Positions 1-4,988 of a stretch of 5,226 bases of DNA are shown here, piece by piece. Location of the stretch: assembly GCA_020861205.1 (NCBI GenBank), contig JAJBSY010000004.1, positions 1 through 5,226 on the forward strand, given 5' to 3'. Source of the DNA: Deltaproteobacteria bacterium. Lineage in GTDB: Bacteria; Desulfobacterota; Desulfovibrionia; Desulfovibrionales; Desulfovibrionaceae. Position 1 is the first letter of the stretch. Each line of letters opens with the position of its first letter. A program made the position numbers and the translations under genes. The notes beneath the pieces are model-generated. The model had not been told where the DNA came from. It searched no databases and was given only the letters and a program-made list of their open reading frames with translations.

Positions 1-40
1 AACGACAGGCGCCCGAAGCCGGCTTTCGTATACGTGCTAT

Positions 41-59
41 CGGGCTTTCGCCCGTTTTT
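41..59 (+). terminator. Intrinsic terminator acting on plus-strand transcription
   Basis: A 5-bp GC stem (CGGGC at 41-45, GCCCG at 50-54) closes a TTTC loop and is followed directly by five T residues (55-59), the layout of a Rho-independent terminator on the plus strand. Read on the minus strand it gives a stem with a GAAA loop but no U-tract after it, so it is not a convincing intrinsic terminator for pnp, whose stop codon lies at 61-63. I infer that it ends a convergent plus-strand gene lying left of the window. For the pnp mRNA it may act only as a 3' stabilising hairpin. Confidence 0.65.
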
Positions 60-60
60 C

Positions 61-2289
61 TCAATCCCTGGGCCGGCGATCACGGCCGCCGCGGTCTCCG
101 CGGCCGCCCCGGTCACGGCTCCCCCTGTCGCCGCCGCGGTCGCGCTGGGGCCGGGCGGTGTCTTCCGGTTTCCATTCGATGCCCTGTTCCTCGAGGAGCA
201 CGGCCTTACGGGACGCACGGATGCGGTCGCCGTTGATCTCGATGACCTTCACGGTGATTTCCTGGCCGAGCTGGACCACGTCTTCGACCTTTTCGACGCG
301 GTTCACGTCGAGCTGGGAGATGTGGACGAGCGCTTCCAGGTTGGGCAGGATTTCGACGATGGCGCCGATTTCGAGGATCTTGCGCACCTTGGCCACGTAG
401 TTTTTGCCGAGGTCCGCGTGCTGGTCGTAGTAGAGGACCATTTCCCGAGCGCGCTCCATGGCTTCCTGGGTTGGCGCGAAAATGGCGACCTTGCCGGAAT
501 CGTCTATATCGACCGAAGCGCCCGTATCGGCGGTGATCTGCTTGATGTTCTTGCCGCCGGGGCCGATGATCAGCCGGATAACGTCGGGATTGACGATCAC
601 TTCGCAGTGCTGCGGCGCGTATTTGGAGAGTTCCGTGCGCGTTTCGGGCAGCACTTTTTTCATTTCCTCAAGCACGACCAGCCGGGCTTCCTTGGCCTGC
701 GTCATGGCGCGGGCCATGACTTCGGTGGAAATGCCGGTGATCTTGATGTCCATCTGGACGGCGGTCACGCCGTCGGCGGTGCCGGCGATCTTAAAGTCCA
801 TATCGCCGAGGGCGTCTTCATCGCCGAGGATGTCCGTCAGCACGATGAACTGGTCGTCTTCCTTGATGAGGCCCATGGCGATGCCCGCGACGGGAGCGGT
901 AACGGGAATGCCCGCGTCCATCAGGGAAAGGCAGCCGCCGCACACGGCGGCCATGGAGGAGGATCCGTTGGATTCCATGGTTTCCGCGACCACGCGCACG
1001 GTGAAGGGGAAGTCGCCGTTCTGGGGCAGAATGGGACGAAGCGCCTTTTCCGCAAGCGCCCCGTGCCCGATTTCGCGGCGTGACACGCGAACGGGTTTCA
1101 CCTCGCCCACGCAGAAGGGCGCGAAGTTATAATGGAGCATGAATTTCTTGGTGGTGTCGCCGGTAAGGGAGTCGACACGCTGTTCGTCGGTACTGCTGCC
1201 GAGGGTGGCGACGACCAGGGACTTGGTTTCGCCGCGCGCGAAAAGGGCGGAGCCGTGCGCGCGGGGCAGAATGCCCGCCTCGATCATGATGGGGCGCACG
1301 GTCTTGTAGTCGCGCCCGTCCAGGCGGACGCCCTCTTCCTTGATGCGGCGGCGCATGACGGTCTTTTCGAGGCCGCCCAGCACGTCGCCGGCGGCGGCGA
1401 GCATTTCATCATCATCCTTGAAGGGCGAGGTCTCACTGGTCAGCGCTTCCATGGCCTTCGCCTTGACGGCTTTGCGCGCGTCCTTGCGTTCCATTTTGCC
1501 GGGCACCATGAGCGCGGCCTTGAGGTCGTCGCCCACGGTCTGCATGATGAAGGCCTGCAGGGGCGCATAGTCGGGCGATTCCTTGAGGGCCCGTTTTTCC
1601 TTGCCCGCGAGTTCGCGCAACTTTTCCTGCGCGTCGATAAGCGGCTGGATTTCCTTGTGCCCCCAGGCAAGGGCTTCGATGATGACCTCTTCGGGAACGA
1701 ACTTGGCTTCGCCTTCCACCATGACAACCGCCTCGCGGGATGCCGCGAAGACGAGGTTGAGGTCGGATGCGGCCTGTTCCTTCATGGAAGGGTTGATCAC
1801 GAACTCGCCGTTCACGCGGCCGATGCGGGCGCCGGCGACGATGTCCGCGAAGGGAATGGACGAGATGGTCACGGCCGCGGAAGCGCCGGTGAGGGCCAGC
1901 ACGTCGGATTCATTTTCCTGGTCCGAGGAGATGACGCTGGCGAGAATTTGCACTTCGTCCTTGAACGCTTTGGGGAAAAGCGGGCGAACAGGCCGGTCGA
2001 TGAGGCGGGAAACCAGGGTTTCCCGTTCCGAAGGGCGGCCGATTTCGCGGCGGAAAAAGCTGCCGGGGATGCGCCCGGCCGCGTACATGCGTTCGGAATA
2101 TTCCACGGTCAGCGGAAAAAACCCCTTGTCGAATTCAAGTGGCTGGGAGCAGACCGTGACCAGCACGCCGGTGCCGCCCCACTGGATCCACACGGCGCCG
2201 TCGGCCTGGTTGGCCATTTTGCCGGTTTCCAGAATAATTTCTTTGCCGCCCACGGTGGCGGTCACACGGGTAGAGGAAAAAACACTCAT
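61..2289 (-). CDS. pnp: Polynucleotide phosphorylase (PNPase)
   Basis: PNPase degrades RNA 3' to 5' by phosphorolysis, releasing nucleoside diphosphates, and can run in reverse to add tails; it works as a cytoplasmic trimer. The 742-residue product has the full family layout: first RNase PH domain (about 12-143, with the FFRRE and LIDRPVRPLFP signatures), an alpha-helical linker domain (about 240-310), second RNase PH domain (about 322-540), KH domain (about 560-610, GPGG loop at 576-579) and S1 domain (about 628-698). The active-site motif GDEDALGDMDFK places D492, D498 and K500 at the positions of E. coli D486, D492 and K494. E. coli PNPase has 711 residues; the excess here is mainly a C-terminal tail (about 712-742) made almost only of R, G and D. 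I chose the ATG at 2289 because AAAGGA lies 10 nt upstream; an in-frame TTG at 2331 would add 14 residues with no family support. It is last in the cluster, 251 bp after rpsO. Confidence 0.97.
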   Translation of the reverse strand: MSVFSSTRVTATVGGKEIILETGKMANQADGAVWIQWGGTGVLVTVCSQPLEFDKGFFPLTVEYSERMYAAGRIPGSFFRREIGRPSERETLVSRLIDRPVRPLFPKAFKDEVQILASVISSDQENESDVLALTGASAAVTISSIPFADIVAGARIGRVNGEFVINPSMKEQAASDLNLVFAASREAVVMVEGEAKFVPEEVIIEALAWGHKEIQPLIDAQEKLRELAGKEKRALKESPDYAPLQAFIMQTVGDDLKAALMVPGKMERKDARKAVKAKAMEALTSETSPFKDDDEMLAAAGDVLGGLEKTVMRRRIKEEGVRLDGRDYKTVRPIMIEAGILPRAHGSALFARGETKSLVVATLGSSTDEQRVDSLTGDTTKKFMLHYNFAPFCVGEVKPVRVSRREIGHGALAEKALRPILPQNGDFPFTVRVVAETMESNGSSSMAAVCGGCLSLMDAGIPVTAPVAGIAMGLIKEDDQFIVLTDILGDEDALGDMDFKIAGTADGVTAVQMDIKITGISTEVMARAMTQAKEARLVVLEEMKKVLPETRTELSKYAPQHCEVIVNPDVIRLIIGPGGKNIKQITADTGASVDIDDSGKVAIFAPTQEAMERAREMVLYYDQHADLGKNYVAKVRKILEIGAIVEILPNLEALVHISQLDVNRVEKVEDVVQLGQEITVKVIEINGDRIRASRKAVLLEEQGIEWKPEDTARPQRDRGGDRGSRDRGGRGDRGGRDRRPRD

Positions 2290-2299
2290 TGTCGGGTAA

Positions 2300-2305
2300 T
2301 CCTTT
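2300..2305 (-). promoter_or_regulatory. pnp ribosome binding site, possibly occluded
   Basis: On the minus strand AAAGGA lies 10 nt before the ATG at 2289 and decides that start over the upstream TTG at 2331. Five bases of it (2301-2305) are complementary to CCTTT at 2322-2326 (written on the minus strand), with a 16-nt loop between, so the site could be partly sequestered in a small hairpin. The pairing is short and only suggestive. Confidence 0.6.
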
Positions 2306-2344
2306 GAAGGGGATTCCGGGAAAAGGCCCAAAGCGTTATCGCTG

Positions 2345-2397
2345 CGACGCGTCCAGCTTCCCCGGCGGAGCGGAGACGGAACACGCTTGCCGCGTCG
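2345..2397 (-). promoter_or_regulatory. Long interrupted stem-loop in the pnp leader
   Basis: On the minus strand CGACGCG (2397-2391) and CGCGTCG (2351-2345) form a perfect 7-bp base. Moving inward there is a 3x3 internal loop (GCA opposite GGA), a 3-bp AGC/GCT stem, a GTG bulge on the 5' side, and a TTCC/GGAA stem closing a loop of about 16 nt. The structure ends about 55 nt upstream of the pnp start codon. In E. coli the pnp leader has a long stem that RNase III cuts, after which PNPase represses its own translation. I infer an analogous role from position and shape; there is no sequence homology to support it. Confidence 0.45.
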
Positions 2398-2445
2398 ATT
2401 TTCGTTTGGATCTGGAACTTTGCCCGGACCCCCCTTCCGCGTTTG

Positions 2446-2462
2446 CGGGCGCCGCGCGCCCG
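2446..2462 (-). repeat. GC-rich 7-bp hairpin in the rpsO-pnp spacer
   Basis: A perfect inverted repeat, CGGGCGC and GCGCCCG on both strands, with a 3-nt loop at 2453-2455. On the minus strand no T-run follows, so it is not an intrinsic terminator for the rpsO transcript. It is one of several stems in this 251-bp spacer and may only slow polymerase or stabilise the processed mRNA. Confidence 0.4.
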
Positions 2463-2471
2463 GTTTTACTC

Positions 2472-2487
2472 TCCGGCGCGAGCCGGA
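2472..2487 (-). repeat. 6-bp hairpin in the rpsO-pnp spacer
   Basis: TCCGGC and GCCGGA form a perfect 6-bp stem closing a 4-nt loop (TCGC on the minus strand). It lies between the hairpins at 2446-2462 and 2498-2521. No U-tract follows on the minus strand. Its significance alone is low in such GC-rich DNA; it is listed because it belongs to a run of adjacent stems. Confidence 0.35.
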
Positions 2488-2497
2488 TCAGAAATGG

Positions 2498-2521
2498 GGA
2501 AGGGGGCGGATGCCCCCTTCC
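2498..2521 (-). promoter_or_regulatory. Perfect 10-bp hairpin just after rpsO
   Basis: On the minus strand GGAAGGGGGC and GCCCCCTTCC form a perfect 10-bp stem with the loop ATCC, starting 19 nt after the rpsO stop codon. The following bases are CCATTTCTG, with no proper U-tract, so it is at best a leaky terminator. In E. coli an attenuating terminator lies between rpsO and pnp, and this stem sits at the equivalent place. It may lower pnp expression relative to rpsO or protect the rpsO 3' end from exonucleases. Confidence 0.55.
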
Positions 2522-2540
2522 GGTACTCACGGTGATAACG

Positions 2541-2810
2541 CTACTTGCGCAGACCCAGTTTTTCGATCAGGGCGCGGTAGCGCTGGACGTCTGTTTTGCG
2601 CAGATAGTTCAGCAGGTTGCGGCGCTTGCCAACCAGTTTGAGCAGGCCCTGGCGGGAGTGGAAATCCTTTTTGTGGGATTTGAAATGTTCCGTCAGGTAG
2701 GTGATGCGCGCCGTAAGCAACGCGACCTGCACCTCTGGGGAACCGGTGTCCCCTTCATGTTTGGCGTGAGCGTCGATAACCGCTTTCTTCTGCTCTGTAT
2801 CCATGACCAC
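2541..2810 (-). CDS. rpsO: 30S ribosomal protein S15
   Basis: S15 is a primary 16S rRNA-binding protein that binds the central domain and starts assembly of the 30S platform. The 89-residue product matches the usual family length and is colinear with it: [17 protein letters not shown] (20-36), the conserved H42, the [12 protein letters not shown] segment (46-57, with H46, D49 and S52 of the rRNA-contact surface), RRNLLNYL (63-70) and the C-terminal IEKLGLR. I place the start at GTG 2810 (protein MVMD…) because GGAGGA at 2818-2823 lies 7 nt upstream; the ATG at 2804 would give 87 residues but leaves the ribosome site 13 nt away. It follows truB after 42 bp and precedes pnp. In many bacteria S15 represses its own mRNA through a leader structure, and a hairpin is present here upstream of the ribosome site. 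Confidence 0.97.
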   Translation of the reverse strand: MVMDTEQKKAVIDAHAKHEGDTGSPEVQVALLTARITYLTEHFKSHKKDFHSRQGLLKLVGKRRNLLNYLRKTDVQRYRALIEKLGLRK

Positions 2811-2817
2811 AGCTGTA

Positions 2818-2823
2818 TCCTCC
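2818..2823 (-). promoter_or_regulatory. rpsO Shine-Dalgarno site favouring a GTG start
   Basis: A full GGAGGA on the minus strand lies 7 nt before GTG 2810 and 13 nt before ATG 2804. The spacing favours the GTG, giving an N-terminus of Met-Val-Met-Asp. Confidence 0.7.
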
Positions 2824-2830
2824 AGTGTTT

Positions 2831-2852
2831 GGCGTTCCGTCTTCGAAACGCC
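2831..2852 (-). promoter_or_regulatory. Leader hairpin before rpsO, candidate S15 operator
   Basis: On the minus strand GGCGTTTCG and CGGAACGCC pair over 9 positions around an AAGA tetraloop, with one U·G wobble next to a C-G pair near the loop. The stem begins at the base after the truB stop codon and ends 7 nt before the rpsO GGAGGA. No U-tract follows, so it is not a terminator. S15 recognises a G·U/G-C motif in helix 22 of 16S rRNA and binds structurally varied leaders in different bacteria. The wobble beside a C-G pair makes this a reasonable candidate operator, but that is inference. Confidence 0.45.
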
Positions 2853-3764
2853 TCAGTTCCACAGTCCCCGTTCGATGCCCCAGAAGGAAAGCCCGGAGCG
2901 TTCGGCGCGTTTGGCAAGCGCGACGGCCGTGCCGTTTCGGTCTTCCAAAAGCGCGTAATCCGTCACTTCCCCGCGAAAGGGAAGGGCGGCGCCGTTCCTG
3001 ACGAGCGCGACCTCGCTTTCGTCAAGACGTATGCGCTGCCAGGCCGGTAACGCGTCGGCTATGCTCGCCACGCGTTCCGCGAACACTTCCGGCTCCGCCA
3101 GAACCTCGTCGAGGTCGTGGGCGTGTTCCAGGCCGAAAGGGTGACTGTACTCCCGGGTAAGCTCTGTGAGTGTGGCGCCGCATCGTAATCGAATCCCCAA
3201 GCTGTGGGCCAGGGACCGTATGTACGTGCCGGAACCGCACGCCACCCGGAAGCGAAAGTACGGCAGATCGATCCATTCGACCGCCGCGTGTGTTACATGC
3301 ACGGTTTTTGTCCTGACCGGCACATCCAGCCCTTTCCTGGCCAGGGCATAGAGGGGTTTTCCCTCATGCTTGGCCGCCGAATAGGGCGGAACTTCCTGGG
3401 CCGTTTCGCCGACGAACAGCGAAACGGCTTCCGCAACCATTGCGGGAGTTACGAAAGAAGTGTCGGATTCGGCAATGATTTTTCCTTCGGCATCCCACGT
3501 GTCCGTGGTCTGGCCGAGGCGCACAGTGCCCGCGTATATCTTCTCTCCGCCGCCCATGAGATGCCCGGAAAGCTTTGTTCCCTGGCCGAGAAGCACGAGC
3601 AGCACTCCCGACGCCATGGGGTCCAATGTTCCCGCATGGCCTATTTTTTTCTGCCCCAGCCGGCGCTTTATCTTGGCGATACAGGCGGCGGAGGTCGGCC
3701 CCTTTGGCTTTTTCAGCACCAGGACGCCGTCCTGTTGGGGGCAAAAAAACGGATTTTTATCCAT
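2853..3764 (-). CDS. truB: tRNA pseudouridine-55 synthase TruB
   Basis: TruB isomerises U55 in the T-loop of elongator tRNAs to pseudouridine and also acts as a tRNA folding chaperone. The 303-residue product is close to the usual size (314 in E. coli). Visible motifs in order: GVLVLKKPKGPTS (13-25), the catalytic motif GHAGTLDPMASGVL with nucleophile D48, the KIYAGTVRLG strand with Y77 (the stacking tyrosine, Y76 in E. coli), PPYSAAKHEG (126-135), the GSGTYIRSLA segment with R183 (177-186), and a C-terminal PUA-like region from about 245. The N-terminal motif is commonly LDKP; here it reads LKKP, which I regard as a minor variation. The ATG at 3764 has no clear Shine-Dalgarno sequence, but no later start would keep the first conserved motif. 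It follows nrnA after 81 bp and ends 42 bp before rpsO. Confidence 0.96.
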   Translation of the reverse strand: MDKNPFFCPQQDGVLVLKKPKGPTSAACIAKIKRRLGQKKIGHAGTLDPMASGVLLVLLGQGTKLSGHLMGGGEKIYAGTVRLGQTTDTWDAEGKIIAESDTSFVTPAMVAEAVSLFVGETAQEVPPYSAAKHEGKPLYALARKGLDVPVRTKTVHVTHAAVEWIDLPYFRFRVACGSGTYIRSLAHSLGIRLRCGATLTELTREYSHPFGLEHAHDLDEVLAEPEVFAERVASIADALPAWQRIRLDESEVALVRNGAALPFRGEVTDYALLEDRNGTAVALAKRAERSGLSFWGIERGLWN

Positions 3765-3777
3765 AATGCAATTGGGC

Positions 3778-3807
3778 TGTATAGGCTGAAACGCGCGCGC
3801 CTGTCCA
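3778..3807 (-). promoter_or_regulatory. Possible sigma-70 promoter for truB-rpsO-pnp
   Basis: On the minus strand TGGACA (3807-3802; 5 of 6 to TTGACA) and TATACA (3783-3778; 4 of 6 to TATAAT) are separated by 18 bp. Transcription would be expected to begin near 3771, only about 7 nt before the truB ATG, which fits the missing Shine-Dalgarno sequence there. It lies in the 81-bp gap after nrnA, which is otherwise noncoding. This is a consensus match made by eye in a GC-rich genome. Confidence 0.4.
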
Positions 3808-3845
3808 GCAAAAAAACGCGGGCGGCGTCGGTTCCGGGGCGGCTG

Positions 3846-4904
3846 TCACAAGCCTTGCCGGCAAGGATCGAGGGAACAGGGATGGACGCCGCCGCAAGGC
3901 ACGCCCAAAGCCCGGCAAATGCCTTCAAGGACCTTGTCCGCCGCCTCGCGCGGTTGCTCGGTCATGTCTATCCCGGCCGCTCCCTTGTGGCCGCCGCCGC
4001 CGTACTCGGCGGCGATTTTCTGCACGTCCACGTCGCCCATTGACCGCAGGCTGACCTTGCTCCCGTTCCGGCTGGGCCGGGCGAGGAGCACCACCTTGGT
4101 ATTCGCCAGCCGCCGCAGCCAGGAGGCGTACCCTTCGAGGTAGGCTCGGGGAGCGTTGTACCGCTCCAGCATTTCGTCCGTGACGACGCTCACCACGACC
4201 TTGCCGTCGCACAGGAGCCGGACTTCCCGCATGAGCACTCCCCACAGATGCATCCGGTTCAAGGTCCAGTGGTTTTCATACTTGGTCGTGAAATCCGCCA
4301 TGGACAGACCGTTGCGCACGATTTCCGCCGTCAGTTCTAGGGCCAGCGCGCTCGTGTTGGCGTAGCTGAAGGAGCCGGTGTCGGAAACGATGGCCAGGCA
4401 TACGGCCTCGCCGAGATCTCCGGATAGCGGGATGCCGAATTCCTTGGCAAGCAGCGCGATCATCATCCCGGTGGCGCTCATGCCGGGATCGACCCAGTTC
4501 GTGTCCGCGAAATTCGGGTTGGCGACGTGGTGGTCGATACAGACCGTTTTCAGCCCGTTCTTGTCCCTACGGCCGGCCAGATACGCGACAATGCCCGCGC
4601 CGGCCCGTTTGCCGTCGGCGCAGTCAAGAAAAACCACCCGGTCCGGGGTCCAGTCCCCGAGATCCGCGAGCGCGGAAAGTATCGGCGTGGGCGAGCGGAG
4701 CCAGGCCAGGTGGGGGGGGATGGGCGTTTCGCAGTAAAGCCGTATGTCGCTACGCAAAGCGGCAGCGATGTGCCCGAGCCCGACCAAGGAGCCCACGGCG
4801 TCGCCGTCCGGGTTCACGTGGGTGACGGCCAGAATGCGGCCCGCGGAAGACAGGCTGCGCGCGACCGCCTGGATCGGCAACGGTTCCGGACTCATTTCAA
4901 ACAT
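3846..4904 (-). CDS. nrnA: DHH/DHHA1 phosphoesterase, NrnA-type nanoRNase/pAp phosphatase
   Basis: NrnA-family enzymes hydrolyse very short RNA oligonucleotides from the 3' end and often dephosphorylate 3'-phosphoadenosine 5'-phosphate, using two metal ions (usually Mn). The 352-residue product shows the DHH motifs in order: THVNPDGDAVGS (28-39; ligands H29, D33, D35), D94 in VFLDCADG, IDHH (123-126) and D175 in IVSDTGSF. The DHHA1 substrate-binding domain follows, with R287-S288 and the glycine-rich GGGGHKGAAG at 302-311. The ATG at 4904 is chosen because GAGGAG lies 9 nt upstream; a second ATG three codons later is less well spaced. The last 16 residues hold three cysteines (C337, C343, C348) beyond the usual domain end. 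It is the first recognisable gene of the cluster and sits behind a terminator. Substrate preference (nanoRNA, pAp or cyclic dinucleotide products) cannot be settled from sequence. Confidence 0.92.
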   Translation of the reverse strand: MFEMSPEPLPIQAVARSLSSAGRILAVTHVNPDGDAVGSLVGLGHIAAALRSDIRLYCETPIPPHLAWLRSPTPILSALADLGDWTPDRVVFLDCADGKRAGAGIVAYLAGRRDKNGLKTVCIDHHVANPNFADTNWVDPGMSATGMMIALLAKEFGIPLSGDLGEAVCLAIVSDTGSFSYANTSALALELTAEIVRNGLSMADFTTKYENHWTLNRMHLWGVLMREVRLLCDGKVVVSVVTDEMLERYNAPRAYLEGYASWLRRLANTKVVLLARPSRNGSKVSLRSMGDVDVQKIAAEYGGGGHKGAAGIDMTEQPREAADKVLEGICRALGVPCGGVHPCSLDPCRQGL

Positions 4905-4913
4905 GGACGATAT

Positions 4914-4938
4914 CTCCTCGGGCCGGTCTGCCGGACCC
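4914..4938 (-). promoter_or_regulatory. nrnA ribosome site abutting a small hairpin
   Basis: On the minus strand a stem of GGG plus CCGG (one bulged T) pairs with CCGG plus CCC around the loop CAGA (4938-4920), and GAGGAG (4919-4914) follows with no gap. The ribosome site itself is single-stranded in this fold and sits 9 nt before ATG 4904. The stem may keep the site open or simply reflect GC-rich sequence. Confidence 0.4.
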
Positions 4939-4951
4939 GGAATATGACGGG

Positions 4952-4988
4952 AAAAAATCCCGGCGCGGCTGTGCCGAAAGACCGGGAT
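4952..4988 (-). terminator. Intrinsic terminator upstream of nrnA, minus strand
   Basis: On the minus strand ATCCCGG (4988-4982) pairs perfectly with CCGGGAT (4963-4957), and a second stem, CGGC/GCCG around ACA, sits inside. The right arm runs straight into six T residues (4957-4952). This is a good Rho-independent terminator for transcription entering from the right. Read on the plus strand no T-run follows directly. It isolates the nrnA cluster from whatever is upstream, or makes nrnA depend on read-through. Confidence 0.7.

Noticed and set aside
34..1083. Long plus-strand open frame (349 codons) opposite pnp
   Set aside because: It lies wholly antisense to a clear pnp. The product is rich in H, G, D and F with no domain, as expected from the complement of GC-rich codons.
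1132..2307. Second long plus-strand open frame (391 codons) opposite pnp
   Set aside because: It is the antisense shadow of the conserved PNPase core in the same relative frame. No recognisable protein and no independent ribosome site.
2289..2331. Upstream TTG start for pnp adding 14 residues
   Set aside because: The extension (MGLFPESPSK…) is not part of the family, and the ATG at 2289 has a good Shine-Dalgarno sequence.
2446..2466. Plus-strand terminator (hairpin followed by GTTTT)
   Set aside because: Only four Ts follow, and there is no plus-strand gene here to terminate.
3765..3845. Terminator in the nrnA-truB gap (seven Ts at 3809-3815 region, minus strand)
   Set aside because: The T-run follows CCGCCCGCG, but I could find no complementary left arm upstream to form a stem.
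3204..4043. Plus-strand open frame across truB and the start of the nrnA 3' region
   Set aside because: It overlaps two well-supported genes on the other strand and has a composition typical of antisense translation.
4905..4988. Attenuator or riboswitch controlling nrnA
   Set aside because: CCGGTC in the terminator left arm can pair with GACCGG in the hairpin before the nrnA ribosome site, but that partner lies downstream of the T-run and would be made too late to prevent termination. No known riboswitch core was recognised.
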